Positions 35,704 to 44,874 are shown, counted from the first letter of the stretch. The stretch is 64,000 bases of DNA from G963667915 sp965197385 (GCA_965197385.1 CBDANA010000006.1:434001-498000), one strand, 5' to 3'. Notes: generated by a model from the sequence alone, not told the origin. A program made the numbers and translations.

Positions 35704-36996
35704 CTAGAAGTTGTAGGTCAGGCCGAGATCGACGAAACTGTCGCTTCGCATCTCATAGTGGAGGTCCGCTTCGTCCACACTGAGAAGCGCGATTGCTTCC
35801 GCATGCAGGGACCACGCGTCGGAGAGGCGCCGGTCGAATTCGAACGCCAGTGTACGCGTGGCACGGCTTGCGTCCGTGAAGAATCCGGCGGTCATCTCGG
35901 TGCTCTGGACATCGTTGAACGCAAAGCGCGTGGCGAAGAAGATGTCGTTCTCGAGATTATTGGGCGACCGGCCCGGGGTTGCGTCGCGCCCCCGCCCATC
36001 GTAGTTCCATTCGCTGACCACGCTGAGATCGACGGCGGAGCCGGCCACGGAGTAGAACGTGTACTCCCCGCCGAAAACGGTGGCGAAGTAATCCTCTTCC
36101 CGGCCGGACAGGTTGCGGGCGCCGGCGCGCTGGATGGCCTCCAGCTTCAATAGCCAGGAGCCGACGGTCACTTGGGCGTCCAGTCCGAACTGGCGGATCT
36201 GCGCGTAGTACTGAATCAGGGCCGGCGCCCCGTCCGGGTCTGCGCCCGGCACCAGAAACGGCTCCCGGCTGGTGCCGTCGAATACGCTCACGCCCAGATC
36301 AAGTGGTCCGAAGGTGTGGCTGTATCGAGAGGCGAGGTCCAGATGCCATGGCCCGGCCCCGCTTTCGTACTCGATATGCTCATCGTCCACGACGAACGGG
36401 AGGCGCAGGCGGCCGTTGCGCCCTTGGAACGTACGCGCACGGTGATAGGGCATACCGAATACTTCGAATGTGCCCCAGTCGCCGAACCAGGTGGCGTGCG
36501 CCATCGGTTGTCCCAGTTTGGCCTCTCCGTTCGGATGCTCGACGAAGTCGACCTGGTTGACGATATCGACCAGGTGCTGCGATTCGGTGACGCCCCAGAA
36601 CAGCTGGTCGACGCCCAGGCGCAGCTCCCAACCGCTCTCGCCGATTTCGCCGAACAGCAGCAGGTACGCTTCGTGCACATCGAAGTGGGTGCGGCGCGGG
36701 TCGGCATCGTCGTAGCGAAAGAAGGGCGCAAAAGTGAAGCTTCTGCCGTCGACATCTTCCAGGTATAGTCGCGGCGCTGCCACGAAGCCGCTCGCGAGCG
36801 AACGCTGGCCGGCAAAGGCACCGGCTTCAGGAAACCAGCGGCCCTCGGCGCTTACGCGCCCGGAAAACTCGTACTCGACCGGCGCGTCGTCCTCTTCGGT
36901 CTCCTCGGTTCCGGCATGCGCGTCAACGGTGAAAACGGAGGCCAAAATCCAGACAGCGCCGAGCGCCGCAGGGCAAAGAGCGGCACGGAGTCGCAT
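35704..36996 (-). CDS. Outer-membrane beta-barrel (DUF1302-like)
   Basis: A 430-residue exported protein: signal peptide (AALGAVWILASVFTVDAHAG), then a long run of alternating beta strands such as FSGRVSAEGRWFPEAGAFAG and TEMTAGFFTDASRATRTLAF, ending DLGLTYNF with a terminal aromatic, as outer-membrane barrels do. It resembles DUF1302-type barrels that sit beside MMPL transporters and LolA-like proteins. Its start overlaps the LolA-like stop by one base. The stop codon lies within the CTAG target of the IS481 element. Confidence 0.75.
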   Translation of the reverse strand: MRLRAALCPAALGAVWILASVFTVDAHAGTEETEEDDAPVEYEFSGRVSAEGRWFPEAGAFAGQRSLASGFVAAPRLYLEDVDGRSFTFAPFFRYDDADPRRTHFDVHEAYLLLFGEIGESGWELRLGVDQLFWGVTESQHLVDIVNQVDFVEHPNGEAKLGQPMAHATWFGDWGTFEVFGMPYHRARTFQGRNGRLRLPFVVDDEHIEYESGAGPWHLDLASRYSHTFGPLDLGVSVFDGTSREPFLVPGADPDGAPALIQYYAQIRQFGLDAQVTVGSWLLKLEAIQRAGARNLSGREEDYFATVFGGEYTFYSVAGSAVDLSVVSEWNYDGRGRDATPGRSPNNLENDIFFATRFAFNDVQSTEMTAGFFTDASRATRTLAFEFDRRLSDAWSLHAEAIALLSVDEADLHYEMRSDSFVDLGLTYNF

Positions 36997-37823
36997 CACC
37001 GCGCCCGTCTCAGCGCGGTTTGCGTGAAGTCGCTGTCCTCGAGCTCCGTCTGGAACTGAAAGTCGGTCCAGGTCAGCACGGTGCTTTTCCCGGTCAGATG
37101 ATTCACCATAGTCATCTCGCCGGCGCGCCAGTAACGATCCAGGTGCTGCGCGTGGTTCTCCATTGTGAGCGTTTTGAGGTGGGCGTCCTTGCGGTCGTAG
37201 TACTCCACCTTCCAGACGCGACGCTCGTCCTGGTCGCGCCAGACCACCTGGCGGCGATAGCCCGACTTCTCGTCCACGGGGATGCGCTCCGTAACCGTGC
37301 AGGTCAGGTCGCCGCACGGCTCGTCACGCAGGTACCGGTAGGTGAACCTCTCCACTTCCTGAGGAGTCAGGTCTTCGTAGGCAAACTCGCTGCCCATGAA
37401 CGAGCCGGACCGGTTCGCCGAGCTGATGCGCTTGACGCGTCTCAGCGCAGGGAGATAGAGCCACTGGTCGTCCGCGTCTTCCCGGTGGGCGTGAATCAGG
37501 AACGCCGTTCCCTGGACATCTCGTGGCTCGTCGAACACGAACAGGCTCTTGTCCCCGTCGTCGGGCACCTCGAGAACCTGGACCCGAAGCTGGCGCCGGC
37601 CCTCCTGTCCCTGCTTGTTGCGCAGCACCATGACCTGCTGGGCCGTGAAATTGCCGAACCCTTCTTCGCGCGCCCGGGCGTCCTGCGCGATCTTCAACCC
37701 GGCTTCCTCGGGCGTGTCGTTTGCGGCATAAGCGGGCGCCGGGGCGCCGAGCCCCGTCACAATGGCCAGCGACAGCGCGCAAAACAGGAACAGCGGTCGT
37801 GCGGGAACGCATGTAGGCATCAT
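36996..37823 (-). CDS. Outer-membrane lipoprotein-sorting (LolA-like) protein
   Basis: A 275-residue periplasmic protein with a signal peptide (SLAIVTGLGAPAPAYAAN), then FDEPRDVQGTAFLIHAHRED, DDQWLYLPALRRVKRISSAN and GSFMGSEFAYEDLT. This is the subgroup of LolA/LolB-fold proteins found next to MMPL transporters. These probably carry a lipid from the transporter to the outer membrane. GGGAG precedes the ATG at 37823. It is the first gene of a run with the barrel, the oxygenase (now separated by IS481) and the transporter. Confidence 0.88.
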   Translation of the reverse strand: MMPTCVPARPLFLFCALSLAIVTGLGAPAPAYAANDTPEEAGLKIAQDARAREEGFGNFTAQQVMVLRNKQGQEGRRQLRVQVLEVPDDGDKSLFVFDEPRDVQGTAFLIHAHREDADDQWLYLPALRRVKRISSANRSGSFMGSEFAYEDLTPQEVERFTYRYLRDEPCGDLTCTVTERIPVDEKSGYRRQVVWRDQDERRVWKVEYYDRKDAHLKTLTMENHAQHLDRYWRAGEMTMVNHLTGKSTVLTWTDFQFQTELEDSDFTQTALRRAR

Positions 37824-38089
37824 GAATCTCCCTGGTCGATGGTGATATCGGCACAGTCGGTCTCGCAGGCGCGAAACACCCTGGCAGACTTGCCACGACA
37901 ATGCCCGTAAGGCGCACCGTTGTCAAAGTTTGAGCTGCCAGGCCCTAACGTGCCCAGTACGGCGACGGCTTCTGCTTTACGGCCTCGAGAAGGACGGGCG
38001 CGGCCTACACCGCCGTGTGCCGGGGCTTCACGCCCGCGGCGATTCGGCGGCCCACGGCGATCTCCGCGCGGCGCAGCTCACAGGTTTTT
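37824..38089. other. Upstream region of the LolA-like gene
   Basis: About 270 bases without a gene lie between the LolA-like start and a resolvase remnant. The promoter of the LolA-barrel-oxygenase-transporter run should be here, but I see no convincing -35/-10 pair. Confidence 0.4.
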
Positions 38090-38495
38090 TTGGGCTATAT
38101 CCGAGTTTCCCAAATGGCGTAAGCACCTGATATCCCTGTCTTTCCGGTGGCGGAACTGCGCCGCTTGCTCGGGCGAGAGCGCTCTCTTGCGGCCCCGATA
38201 GGCCCCACGCTACTTGGCCAGAGCGATGCCCTCGCGCTGCCGTTCGCGGATCAGGGCCCGCTCGAATTCGGCGAAAGACCCCCATGACCGACAGCAGCAG
38301 GGTCGCCAGCGGCGAGTCCTCGCCGCTGAAGGTCAGCTGTTCCTTGACGAACTCGATGCGCACGCCGTGGCTGGTCAGCTGCTGCACGATGCGCCGCAGA
38401 TCGTCGAGGTTGCGCGCCAGCCGGTCAACGCTATGCACCACCACGGTGTCGCCCTCGCGCGCAAGGGCGAGCGCCCGGTCCAGTTCCGGACGCTA
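38090..38495 (-). pseudogene. Serine recombinase, frameshifted
   Basis: The strand reads RPELDRALALAREGDTVVVH, SVDRLARNLDDLRRIVQQLT and SPLATLLLSVMGVF, the middle of a Pin-type invertase/resolvase. A one-base shift then gives SFAEFERALIRERQREGIAL, an in-frame TAG, and RGAYRGRKRALSPEQAAQFR. The N terminus with the catalytic serine is missing and a TAG precedes the first part, so it is dead. Confidence 0.85.
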
Positions 38496-38573
38496 CAGGA
38501 CTACCAGCAGTCGAAGTCCTGACGGTGCGCCGAAATCGCCGTGCCGTGGTTCGTGACACCGGGCGGTCGCGCG

Positions 38574-38915
38574 TCAGGCGACGACGTCCAGCGCCAATTG
38601 CCGCGAGTCCCGGATCGGGATGATCCGATCGAAGCCGCTGATCCGGAAGACCTCCTCGATATGGTTCTGCATGGCGCAGAGGGCGATCTTCCCCTGGCTC
38701 GCGTGCAGTGCCTTGGTGGCGATCAGGAGCACCCGCAAGCCGGAACTACTGATGAAGGTGAGACGGCTGAAATCGACAATCAGACACTGCTCGCCGCCGC
38801 TGATGTGTTTCATGACGATCAATTCAAACGAGTGAGCGTTCCCACTGTCCAACCGGCCAATGGGGAGGAGCACCAGCGCGTCGTGGTGTCGTTCTTCCGC
38901 AACTTCGATATTCAT
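38574..38915 (-). CDS. Anti-sigma factor antagonist (STAS domain)
   Basis: A 113-residue STAS protein: MNIEVAEERHHDALVLLPIG, LDSGNAHSFE, LIVDFSRLTFISSSGLRVLL. The serine just before GLRVLL (S58) is the phosphorylation site of the SpoIIAA/RsbV family. Unphosphorylated, it binds the anti-sigma kinase and frees a sigma factor. GAAAGG lies upstream of the ATG at 38915. It follows the RsbW-like gene, and the PP2C phosphatase lies upstream; together they form a partner switch. Confidence 0.92.
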   Translation of the reverse strand: MNIEVAEERHHDALVLLPIGRLDSGNAHSFELIVMKHISGGEQCLIVDFSRLTFISSSGLRVLLIATKALHASQGKIALCAMQNHIEEVFRISGFDRIIPIRDSRQLALDVVA

Positions 38916-38944
38916 TTTGATGTGCCTTTCGTCGACTGGCCGCA

Positions 38945-39376
38945 TCACCCGCCCAGCGGCGTCAGATCGTGTTCCAGCGTCACCCGGTTCTTGCCGTCCA
39001 CAAACTCGTAGCTCACGCGGTCGGCGAATGTCTTGACCAGGTGCAACCCCAGGCCGCCCACAGCCCGCTCCTCGATCCCTGACGACACATCGGGGTGCGT
39101 GTCGGCCGTGGGATCGAACTTCGTCCCGTTGTCCACCATCGTCAGGACCAGAGTCGTGTCGGTGACCCGCACGGTGATCTCGATCTTCGGATACGCGATC
39201 CCGTCGAAGCCGTAGGTCACGGCGTTGGTGATCAGTTCGTCAAGCGCCAAGTTGACCATGTAGACCTTCGGCTCTGGCAACTGGTTGGCGTCGCCGAACT
39301 CCTCCACCATCCGGGACAGGTTGCGCACTGCCGACAACCGGGGCGACAGCGTCACGTGTAAGTCTTCAAACATCAT
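38945..39376 (-). CDS. Anti-sigma factor kinase (RsbW-like)
   Basis: A 143-residue GHKL ATPase: N-box ALDELITNAVTYGFD, G1 LTMVDNGTKFDP, G2 VGGLGLHLVKTFADRVSYEF. It should bind a sigma factor or other target and phosphorylate the STAS antagonist encoded next. Start MMFEDLHVTLSP at 39376; an upstream ATG at 39406 adds ten residues. The target sigma factor is not in the window. Confidence 0.92.
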   Translation of the reverse strand: MMFEDLHVTLSPRLSAVRNLSRMVEEFGDANQLPEPKVYMVNLALDELITNAVTYGFDGIAYPKIEITVRVTDTTLVLTMVDNGTKFDPTADTHPDVSSGIEERAVGGLGLHLVKTFADRVSYEFVDGKNRVTLEHDLTPLGG

Positions 39377-39463
39377 CGGGGCGGCCCTCACGTCGAACGC
39401 TTGCACTATTACCTAGCAAGGCCATGGAAAGAAACAGCGCTCGGGCACCCGCCGCGACTGGAT

Positions 39464-41995
39464 TCAGTGCCGGCGCAGCACCAAACAGGTCATGTCGTCG
39501 GCGGCCGCGGCCCCGGCTGAGAAGTCGGCGATCCTGTGCCAGACATGGTCTACAAGCTGCTCCGGCGAGCGCCCCGCCGCGCCGTCGAGCGTGGTCTCGA
39601 GCCGGTCCTTCCCGAACAACTCGCCGCCGCCGTTCACCGCGTCGGTCAGCCCGTCCGTATAGAGGAAGAGCGTCTCCCCCGCGTGCAGTTTCTCGCGGCG
39701 CATGTCGTATGCGAAGTCGTCGATGATGCCCATTGCCAACCCGCCGGTCATGGGGAGCACGCGCCGGGAGCCGTCGGCCTGCACGATCACCGCCGGCTCA
39801 TGGCCAGCGCAGACATACTCGATGATGCCTGCCTCGAGATCGACCGTGGCCAGCACGCAGGTGACGAACAGCCCTATTGGGTTTTCGTGGCACAGCCGGC
39901 GGTTGACTTCGCTGGCGATGGCGGCGGTCCCGCCCCTCCCGGAGGCCGCCGAGGTGATCGCGCCTTGCGCCGCCGCCATGAACAGGGCCGCCGGCACCCC
40001 CTTGCCGGACACATCGCCGACGGTGACGAAGAGCGTCCCGGCGGCCGGCTCCAGCATGTCGACAAAATCGCCGCCCACCTGTTGCGCCGGCGTCATCCGC
40101 GCATAGGCCTCGAAGTCGCCGAACCTCACCTGCCCTTCACGCACCAGCGCGGCCTGGACCGCCTTCGCCATCGCCAGGTCCTGCTCGATCGCCTCATGGG
40201 CGCGCTGGAGTCGCCGGTTGGTCGTCTGGAGCGCCAGGGTTCGCTCCGAGACCAGCGTCTCGAGGTGTTCTTCGCGGGTGAAGACCTGCACCGTCATGTC
40301 GGAAAAGACCCGCGCCAGGCTCCCGAGTTCGTCGGTGCGCCGGCTCACCGCCTCCATCGCCTCGGCGTCCGGCTGCCGGCCCATCTCCACCTGCTGGGCC
40401 GCGGTGGCGATGACCTCTATCGGCTGCGTCAGCCACCGCGTGCCTCGGAGCGCGGCGACGGCGGCAAGGCCGAGCAGCGCCACCGCGATCAGCGTCGTGT
40501 TCCGCGCTTCGGTCAGCACGGTGCGGGCCACGTCGTCCAGGCTGACGGCGAGGGCCAGGCCGCCGATCGGGATCCCGCCCGTGTTGATGATCGGCGCAGC
40601 CACCCAGACGCCGCGGTCGGCGGGGGACAGCAGGCTCAGGCTGGCCGTGCTGACGACGCGCCCCAGGTCCATCGCCTGCCCCACGACGGCCTCGGCGCGG
40701 CGCGCGAAGACCTGTGCGGCGTCCGCCGCGCCGACGCCGGCCTGCCCCGCGCGCGGGGCCGACGCCGCCAGATCGCGTTCGAGATTGACGACCCAGAGCG
40801 CCTCGAGATTCCGCGAGCGAACCAGCACGTCCGCCTCGCGCTGATACACGGAATAGAGCAGGTTGCCCGCACTCCCTTCAATCGGAATGCCGACCTGCAC
40901 GACCCGCGGCGAGGCGGCGCTCGCGACCGTGACGTACTTGTAGACGGCGCCGTCCGGGACGCGCGGCGCCGTCGGATGATCCACGATCCGCGCCGACCTG
41001 TCCCAGAGCGGCGCCAGATCGGCAGCGTGCACCAGGCCGGCGGCGGGGCCGCCGGTGAGGGGCGCCGGCAGCGTGGTGTAGACCGGGGCCTCGCCCGGGT
41101 CCACGATCCGAATCTCGCCGATGACCGTCGAGTCGACGATGCGCCGGAGCCGGCGGTCGATCTCCGCCGCCGCCCACCCGGCCTCCTCGGCGGCCGCGAC
41201 GAAGTAGTCCACGAGCGTCGCCTGTACCGCCATGTGCTGGCCGAGAATCCCCTCGATGACGGCAGAGACGTCGGCCCGTTGCGTCGCGTAGACGTTGGTC
41301 AGAATCTCCTGCTCGCCGAAGGCGATCGCATTGCCGACCTGCACGATCCGCGGCTTGTCGACCCCGCCGACGCCGACGTACTTGTAGACCTGCTGATCGA
41401 TCTCCCGCACCTGCGCGGGCTGCGTGATGACGTCGCCGCCGCCGAGGGGCGCCGCGAGCAGAACGTAGAACTTCGACGCCTGCGGCTGCACCGTGGGATC
41501 GGGATCGAACCGAAACGGCACCAGCGCCCCGGTGTCGTCCCGCACGTTGGTGAGATAGGCGGCCGCCTGTTCGTCGGTGATCCAGAACTCGTCGAGCACC
41601 GTGGTCGCCGTGACGGCGTCGAGCGTCGCGATGATGCGCGCCGGGCGCTGCCCGGCCGCCTCGGCCGCCGCGACGAGATGGGCGGTGATGCGGGCCTGCG
41701 CCGCCATCTGGCCATCGAGCGTCGCGTCGAGCGTCCGCGCGACGTTGGCCAGCGAGATTTCGCCCATCTCGGCAAAGCTCGCCGACAGGATCTCCGCGAG
41801 ATGCACCGCAGCCGCTTCCGCCTCGTCGCGCAGGGCGGTCGCGGCGTTGTAGAGCAGCGTGGCGGAGGTCGCCGTGATCGTGACGGTCAGGAGCAGCGCG
41901 AGCGCGAGGAACACCCGGGCCGCAAGGCGTACCCGCGTCCGCGCCCAGATGCCGGCGGCCGGGATGACCAGCGTATCGGTCGTGACACGGCTCAT
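39464..41995 (-). CDS. Membrane PP2C (SpoIIE-type) phosphatase with duplicated sensor
   Basis: An 843-residue protein. A first helix (about 27-48) leads into a large periplasmic region with two related units: VYKYVGVGGVDKPRIVQVG and VYKYVTVASAASPRVVQVG end equivalent segments, and each begins with an (A)LV..(A/F)..AAE.AG helix. A Cache-like part, a second helix (about 510-530) and a HAMP follow. The C-terminal PP2C/SpoIIE domain has QVGGDFVDM, VGDVSGKGVPAALFM, YTDGLTDAV and DDMTCLVLRR. It should dephosphorylate the STAS antagonist in response to an external signal. Confidence 0.93.
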   Translation of the reverse strand: MSRVTTDTLVIPAAGIWARTRVRLAARVFLALALLLTVTITATSATLLYNAATALRDEAEAAAVHLAEILSASFAEMGEISLANVARTLDATLDGQMAAQARITAHLVAAAEAAGQRPARIIATLDAVTATTVLDEFWITDEQAAAYLTNVRDDTGALVPFRFDPDPTVQPQASKFYVLLAAPLGGGDVITQPAQVREIDQQVYKYVGVGGVDKPRIVQVGNAIAFGEQEILTNVYATQRADVSAVIEGILGQHMAVQATLVDYFVAAAEEAGWAAAEIDRRLRRIVDSTVIGEIRIVDPGEAPVYTTLPAPLTGGPAAGLVHAADLAPLWDRSARIVDHPTAPRVPDGAVYKYVTVASAASPRVVQVGIPIEGSAGNLLYSVYQREADVLVRSRNLEALWVVNLERDLAASAPRAGQAGVGAADAAQVFARRAEAVVGQAMDLGRVVSTASLSLLSPADRGVWVAAPIINTGGIPIGGLALAVSLDDVARTVLTEARNTTLIAVALLGLAAVAALRGTRWLTQPIEVIATAAQQVEMGRQPDAEAMEAVSRRTDELGSLARVFSDMTVQVFTREEHLETLVSERTLALQTTNRRLQRAHEAIEQDLAMAKAVQAALVREGQVRFGDFEAYARMTPAQQVGGDFVDMLEPAAGTLFVTVGDVSGKGVPAALFMAAAQGAITSAASGRGGTAAIASEVNRRLCHENPIGLFVTCVLATVDLEAGIIEYVCAGHEPAVIVQADGSRRVLPMTGGLAMGIIDDFAYDMRREKLHAGETLFLYTDGLTDAVNGGGELFGKDRLETTLDGAAGRSPEQLVDHVWHRIADFSAGAAAADDMTCLVLRRH

Positions 41996-42023
41996 CGCGG
42001 GACCGCTGCGTGGCCGCGGGCCG

Positions 42024-42815
42024 TCAGAGCCGCCACATCACCCACAGCTGCGCGACGTTGTCGTCGTTGGCCGCGCCAAACTTGTTCCGCCAGTACTGGT
42101 ACTCAACGCCGAGAAAGAGCTGGTTGGTGGCGCCAGTCGCCGCCTTGCCGACATCCCACCCAAGCTGCGGCTGCGCCAGGATCCAGCCCTTCACGGCGTC
42201 ACCAAACTCGTTGGTCGTGGCGCCGATGTACTCGGCATGGCCGGTGAACCAGAACGACTGGCGGCCGATGTCGAAGGCGGCGCCCCAACTGACGTCGAAC
42301 ATAAAGCTGTCGCTTGTCCGGGGCGCCCCGCCGCGCGCGGCGCCGCTGCTGGCATCGATGAAGGCGGTCAGGTCGGTGTGCAGGAACACGAAGCCGGGAA
42401 CGTCCCAGGAGAGCCGCGCGCCAGGCAGATACTTCAGGACGTTGGCGTCGCCGTCGATGTTGATGCCGCCGATGAAGGCGACGTCCCTGACGGGTCCACC
42501 GCCGATCACCCGGTTCGACAGCTTCCCGAGGCTTAACGTCGGATACCACTCGCCGTAGAAGTTCTTGTCGTTGAAGCCGTCGGCGCCGCCGTCGTCGAGA
42601 ATATCGACAAAGACGAAGCTGTCGCCGAGCGCCCAGCTCGACGCCTGCTGCACAGTGACGATGGACGTGTACGCCCGCGTTCCCGAGAACGGATTGGTGA
42701 GCTTGCCGTACTGATAGTGGAACTCGGTCTGGGCGCCCGCCGCAATCGGCGCCGCCAGAAGCAGTGCCGCGGCTGCCACCCATCGACGGAGCGAGCGGGT
42801 GTACGCCATGTTCAT
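42024..42815 (-). CDS. Tsx-like nucleoside-channel outer-membrane protein
   Basis: A 263-residue exported protein with signal AALLLAAPIAAGAQTEFHYQ, then YGKLTNPFSGTRAYTSIVTV, FVDILDDG, FNDKNFYGEWYPTLSLGKL and a terminal LWVMWRL. FYGEW.P.LSL and the strand pattern match the Tsx/OmpK nucleoside-specific channel family (12-strand barrel). Start at 42815 or 42809; neither has a strong ribosome binding site. The duplicated LOG block begins 22 bases upstream and may have displaced its promoter. Confidence 0.75.
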   Translation of the reverse strand: MNMAYTRSLRRWVAAAALLLAAPIAAGAQTEFHYQYGKLTNPFSGTRAYTSIVTVQQASSWALGDSFVFVDILDDGGADGFNDKNFYGEWYPTLSLGKLSNRVIGGGPVRDVAFIGGINIDGDANVLKYLPGARLSWDVPGFVFLHTDLTAFIDASSGAARGGAPRTSDSFMFDVSWGAAFDIGRQSFWFTGHAEYIGATTNEFGDAVKGWILAQPQLGWDVGKAATGATNQLFLGVEYQYWRNKFGAANDDNVAQLWVMWRL

Positions 42816-42836
42816 GTGGAGAGTAGCAGAGGGGCT

Positions 42837-43620
42837 GGCGGCATCAGTCAACGCGGTCATGGCTGGTACGCCCGCAGCACCTTGCGCAGGGCCGCCTCAT
42901 CGTCGGCCCAGGCCGTCTGGATCGTCCGTAGCGCCGATTCGGCGGTCGGCGCTTGTCGGGCGAGCACCCGGTTCTGCTGCTTCAGCAGCCCCCGATCGGC
43001 TGCATGGTCGAGAAACTTGAACAGGTAATCGTAGTAGCCGTCAATGTTTAGGAAGACGCACGGTTTTTCATGCAACTCGAGCGGCTGTTGCGCCCACGCT
43101 AGCGCTTCGAAGATCTCCTCGATCGTCCCGAAGCCACCGGGAAGGGCGAGACAGGCGTGGGCCAGCGACTGCATCTTATGCTTCCGTTCATGCATCGTGT
43201 CGACCACGTACAGGCGGCTCAGGCCCTCGTGGGCGGGGTGCTGATATGTCAGCTGCCGCGGGACGACACCGGTGACGAAACCGCCGTTCCTCAGGACGGC
43301 GTTGGCCAGGACGCCCATTAGTCCGACACGGGCGCCGCCGTAGACCAGCCCGATGTTATCGGCCGCCATCAGGCGGCCCAGCGTCATGGCCTCGTCGATA
43401 ATACCGCTGCTCCCGTCCAAGGTTGCCGCCCAGGTAGACACAGATGTGCTTCGCCTCGTCCGGCCCCTCGGTTGACGCACGTTCGGTGTTCCCTCGGTAG
43501 ACATCGCGTCAGCTCTCCTCGTCCCGCTCCGGCATGAACACGAACTCGAAGGACGCGTCGACCCCGAGCTTAGCAACGTCCTGGCCGAGGTGGCTCGACC
43601 TGATGCAACACGCGGACGCC
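42837..43620. repeat. Direct repeat copy 2 (LOG gene block)
   Basis: Second copy of 882-1677, same orientation, offset 41,955 at the left end. Differences include an extra base near 43400 (GATAATACC against GATATACC), a 13-base deletion near 43490 and scattered substitutions. The right junction lies in resolvase tail codons. Confidence 0.9.
42857..43504 (-). pseudogene. LOG-family protein, copy with compensating frameshifts
   Basis: From IIDEAMTLGRLMAADNIGLV to the C terminus it matches the intact copy at 902-1561, with PGGFGTIEEIFEALAWAQ preserved. A 13-base deletion and a one-base insertion put about 25 codons near the N terminus out of frame: KHICVYLGGNLG is replaced by RRSTSVSTWAATL. The first Rossmann strand is therefore lost though the frame stays open. 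Probably inactive. Confidence 0.8.
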
Positions 43621-43674
43621 CGCAGTCACCAGGGTGGTGTTGACCAGCACGTGGTTCATCGCCACCGTGTCGGC

Positions 43675-43900
43675 GGCGCTCCCCAGGGCAAGCGGCGATC
43701 CGCCGTGAGGCCGAACCAGAGGATGAAGACCCACAGGGGTGAGGTTTTTGTGGAGGCGGTCCGGCATGGAGCACAAGACGCGCGTGCCCTGGCGCGCGTG
43801 CCGTTTCCTGGCGGCAATCAGAAGGACGCATATCCCCCATCCGTTGATGAAGTCGAAACGGCTGACGTCGACAATCCCCCGCTGTTCCTTGTGGCTGGCG
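43675..43900 (-). pseudogene. STAS-domain remnant
   Basis: The strand reads SRFDFINGWGICVLLIAARK, then QGTRVLCSMPDRLHKNLTPV and GLHPLVRPHGG. This matches the second half of a STAS antagonist with NGWG in place of the SSG phosphosite. It runs into resolvase-tail sequence near 43620. It pairs with the RsbW remnant that follows to the right. Confidence 0.6.
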
Positions 43901-44008
43901 CGATCTCTGACAATCGATTCGACCGCGCCGCGCCGCCGTCACGCTCCGTCGCTCTTGCACTGTCCATGTCGCCACCTGACGCGTTGGGCCGGTCGTGAAC
44001 GGAACGCG

Positions 44009-44433
44009 TCAGTCCGACGACGGCGACAGATCGTGTTCCATGGTCAACCGATTCCGGCCGTTCGCGAACTCGTAAGAGAGACGGTCGGCGAACGTCTTGA
44101 TCAGGTGTAGCCACAGGCCACCGACTGCCCGATCCTCCAGCGATGACGTGACGGCGGCCGGTCCCCCCGCGTTGGATCGAAGGGCTGTCCGTTGTCCTCC
44201 ATGGTCAGGACCAGCGTATCGGCGTGGACCTGCAGCATGATGTCGATCTCCGTGGGCACGTCTTTGAGGCCGTGCATCACGGTGTTGGTGATCAGTTCGT
44301 CGAGCGCCAGATTGATGACGAAGACTCTCTGTTGGGGCAAGCCGTTGGCGTCCCCGAACGCCTCCACCATGCTTGACAATTCGCGGACCTTCGACAAGCG
44401 CACCGGTATTGACACGTGAACCTTATCAGACAC
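44009..44433 (-). pseudogene. RsbW-like anti-sigma kinase, frameshifted
   Basis: It begins MSDKVHVSIPVRLSKVRELS and carries the N-box LALDELITNTVMHGLKD and the G1 box LTMEDNGQPFDPTRG. A one-base frameshift follows, after which SSLEDRAVGGLWLHLIKTFA and DRLSYEFANGRNRLTMEHDL complete the domain in another frame. It is a paralogue of the intact gene at 38945. Together with the STAS remnant it is a second, dead partner-switch module. Confidence 0.85.
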
Positions 44434-44599
44434 CGGGTCTTGTCCCGCCCGGAAGGACTCGTGCTGTCATTCACCCACCTGGTGTCATCCTCTGCCGTGA
44501 TGTTCCTTGCGCCGGAGCCCCAGAAATCAAGGGGCGGCAACCGGTCCTGACGGTACATTACCACTGCCTAGCCATATGGATCATGGGTCTTGCCTAGCA

Positions 44600-44874
44600 G
44601 TCCGTATGGTGAAAGTCAGTCCGACCTTGTCTTTTCGACACGGTGGTGATCTTGTCCACCATGAGGTGTGAGGGTGACGTGACCGGAGTCCATCGCCGTC
44701 GGTCGGGTCGATCGGCAGTCGGAACAGGGGCGCGTCGGTTGGATCGGCCGTGCAGGCGCAGATCGTGATCGAGGCCGTGGCGGTGAAGTTGTCGTCTTGG
44801 AGAATGACGGCGGGGCCGACCTTGCCTGCGTAGTCCCGGCCGCCCGAGACCGTTCAGATCTCCCCGTGCCTCAT
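44600..44874 (-). pseudogene. mazF: MazF toxin, nonsense and frameshift
   Basis: It reads MRHGEI, a TGA where a tryptophan is expected, then TVSGGRDYAGKVGPAVILQD, DNFTATASITICACTADPTD and APLFRLPIDPTDGDGLRS, the MazF/PemK fold. After that the frame shifts to HLMVDKITTVSKRQG and decays. The early stop means no full toxin is made. It overlaps the mazE stop by four bases as in a normal pair. Confidence 0.85.

Noticed and set aside
39536..42247. A 900-codon plus-strand open frame
   Set aside because: It is antisense to the PP2C phosphatase, is arginine/histidine-rich and resembles no family; a GC-rich shadow frame.
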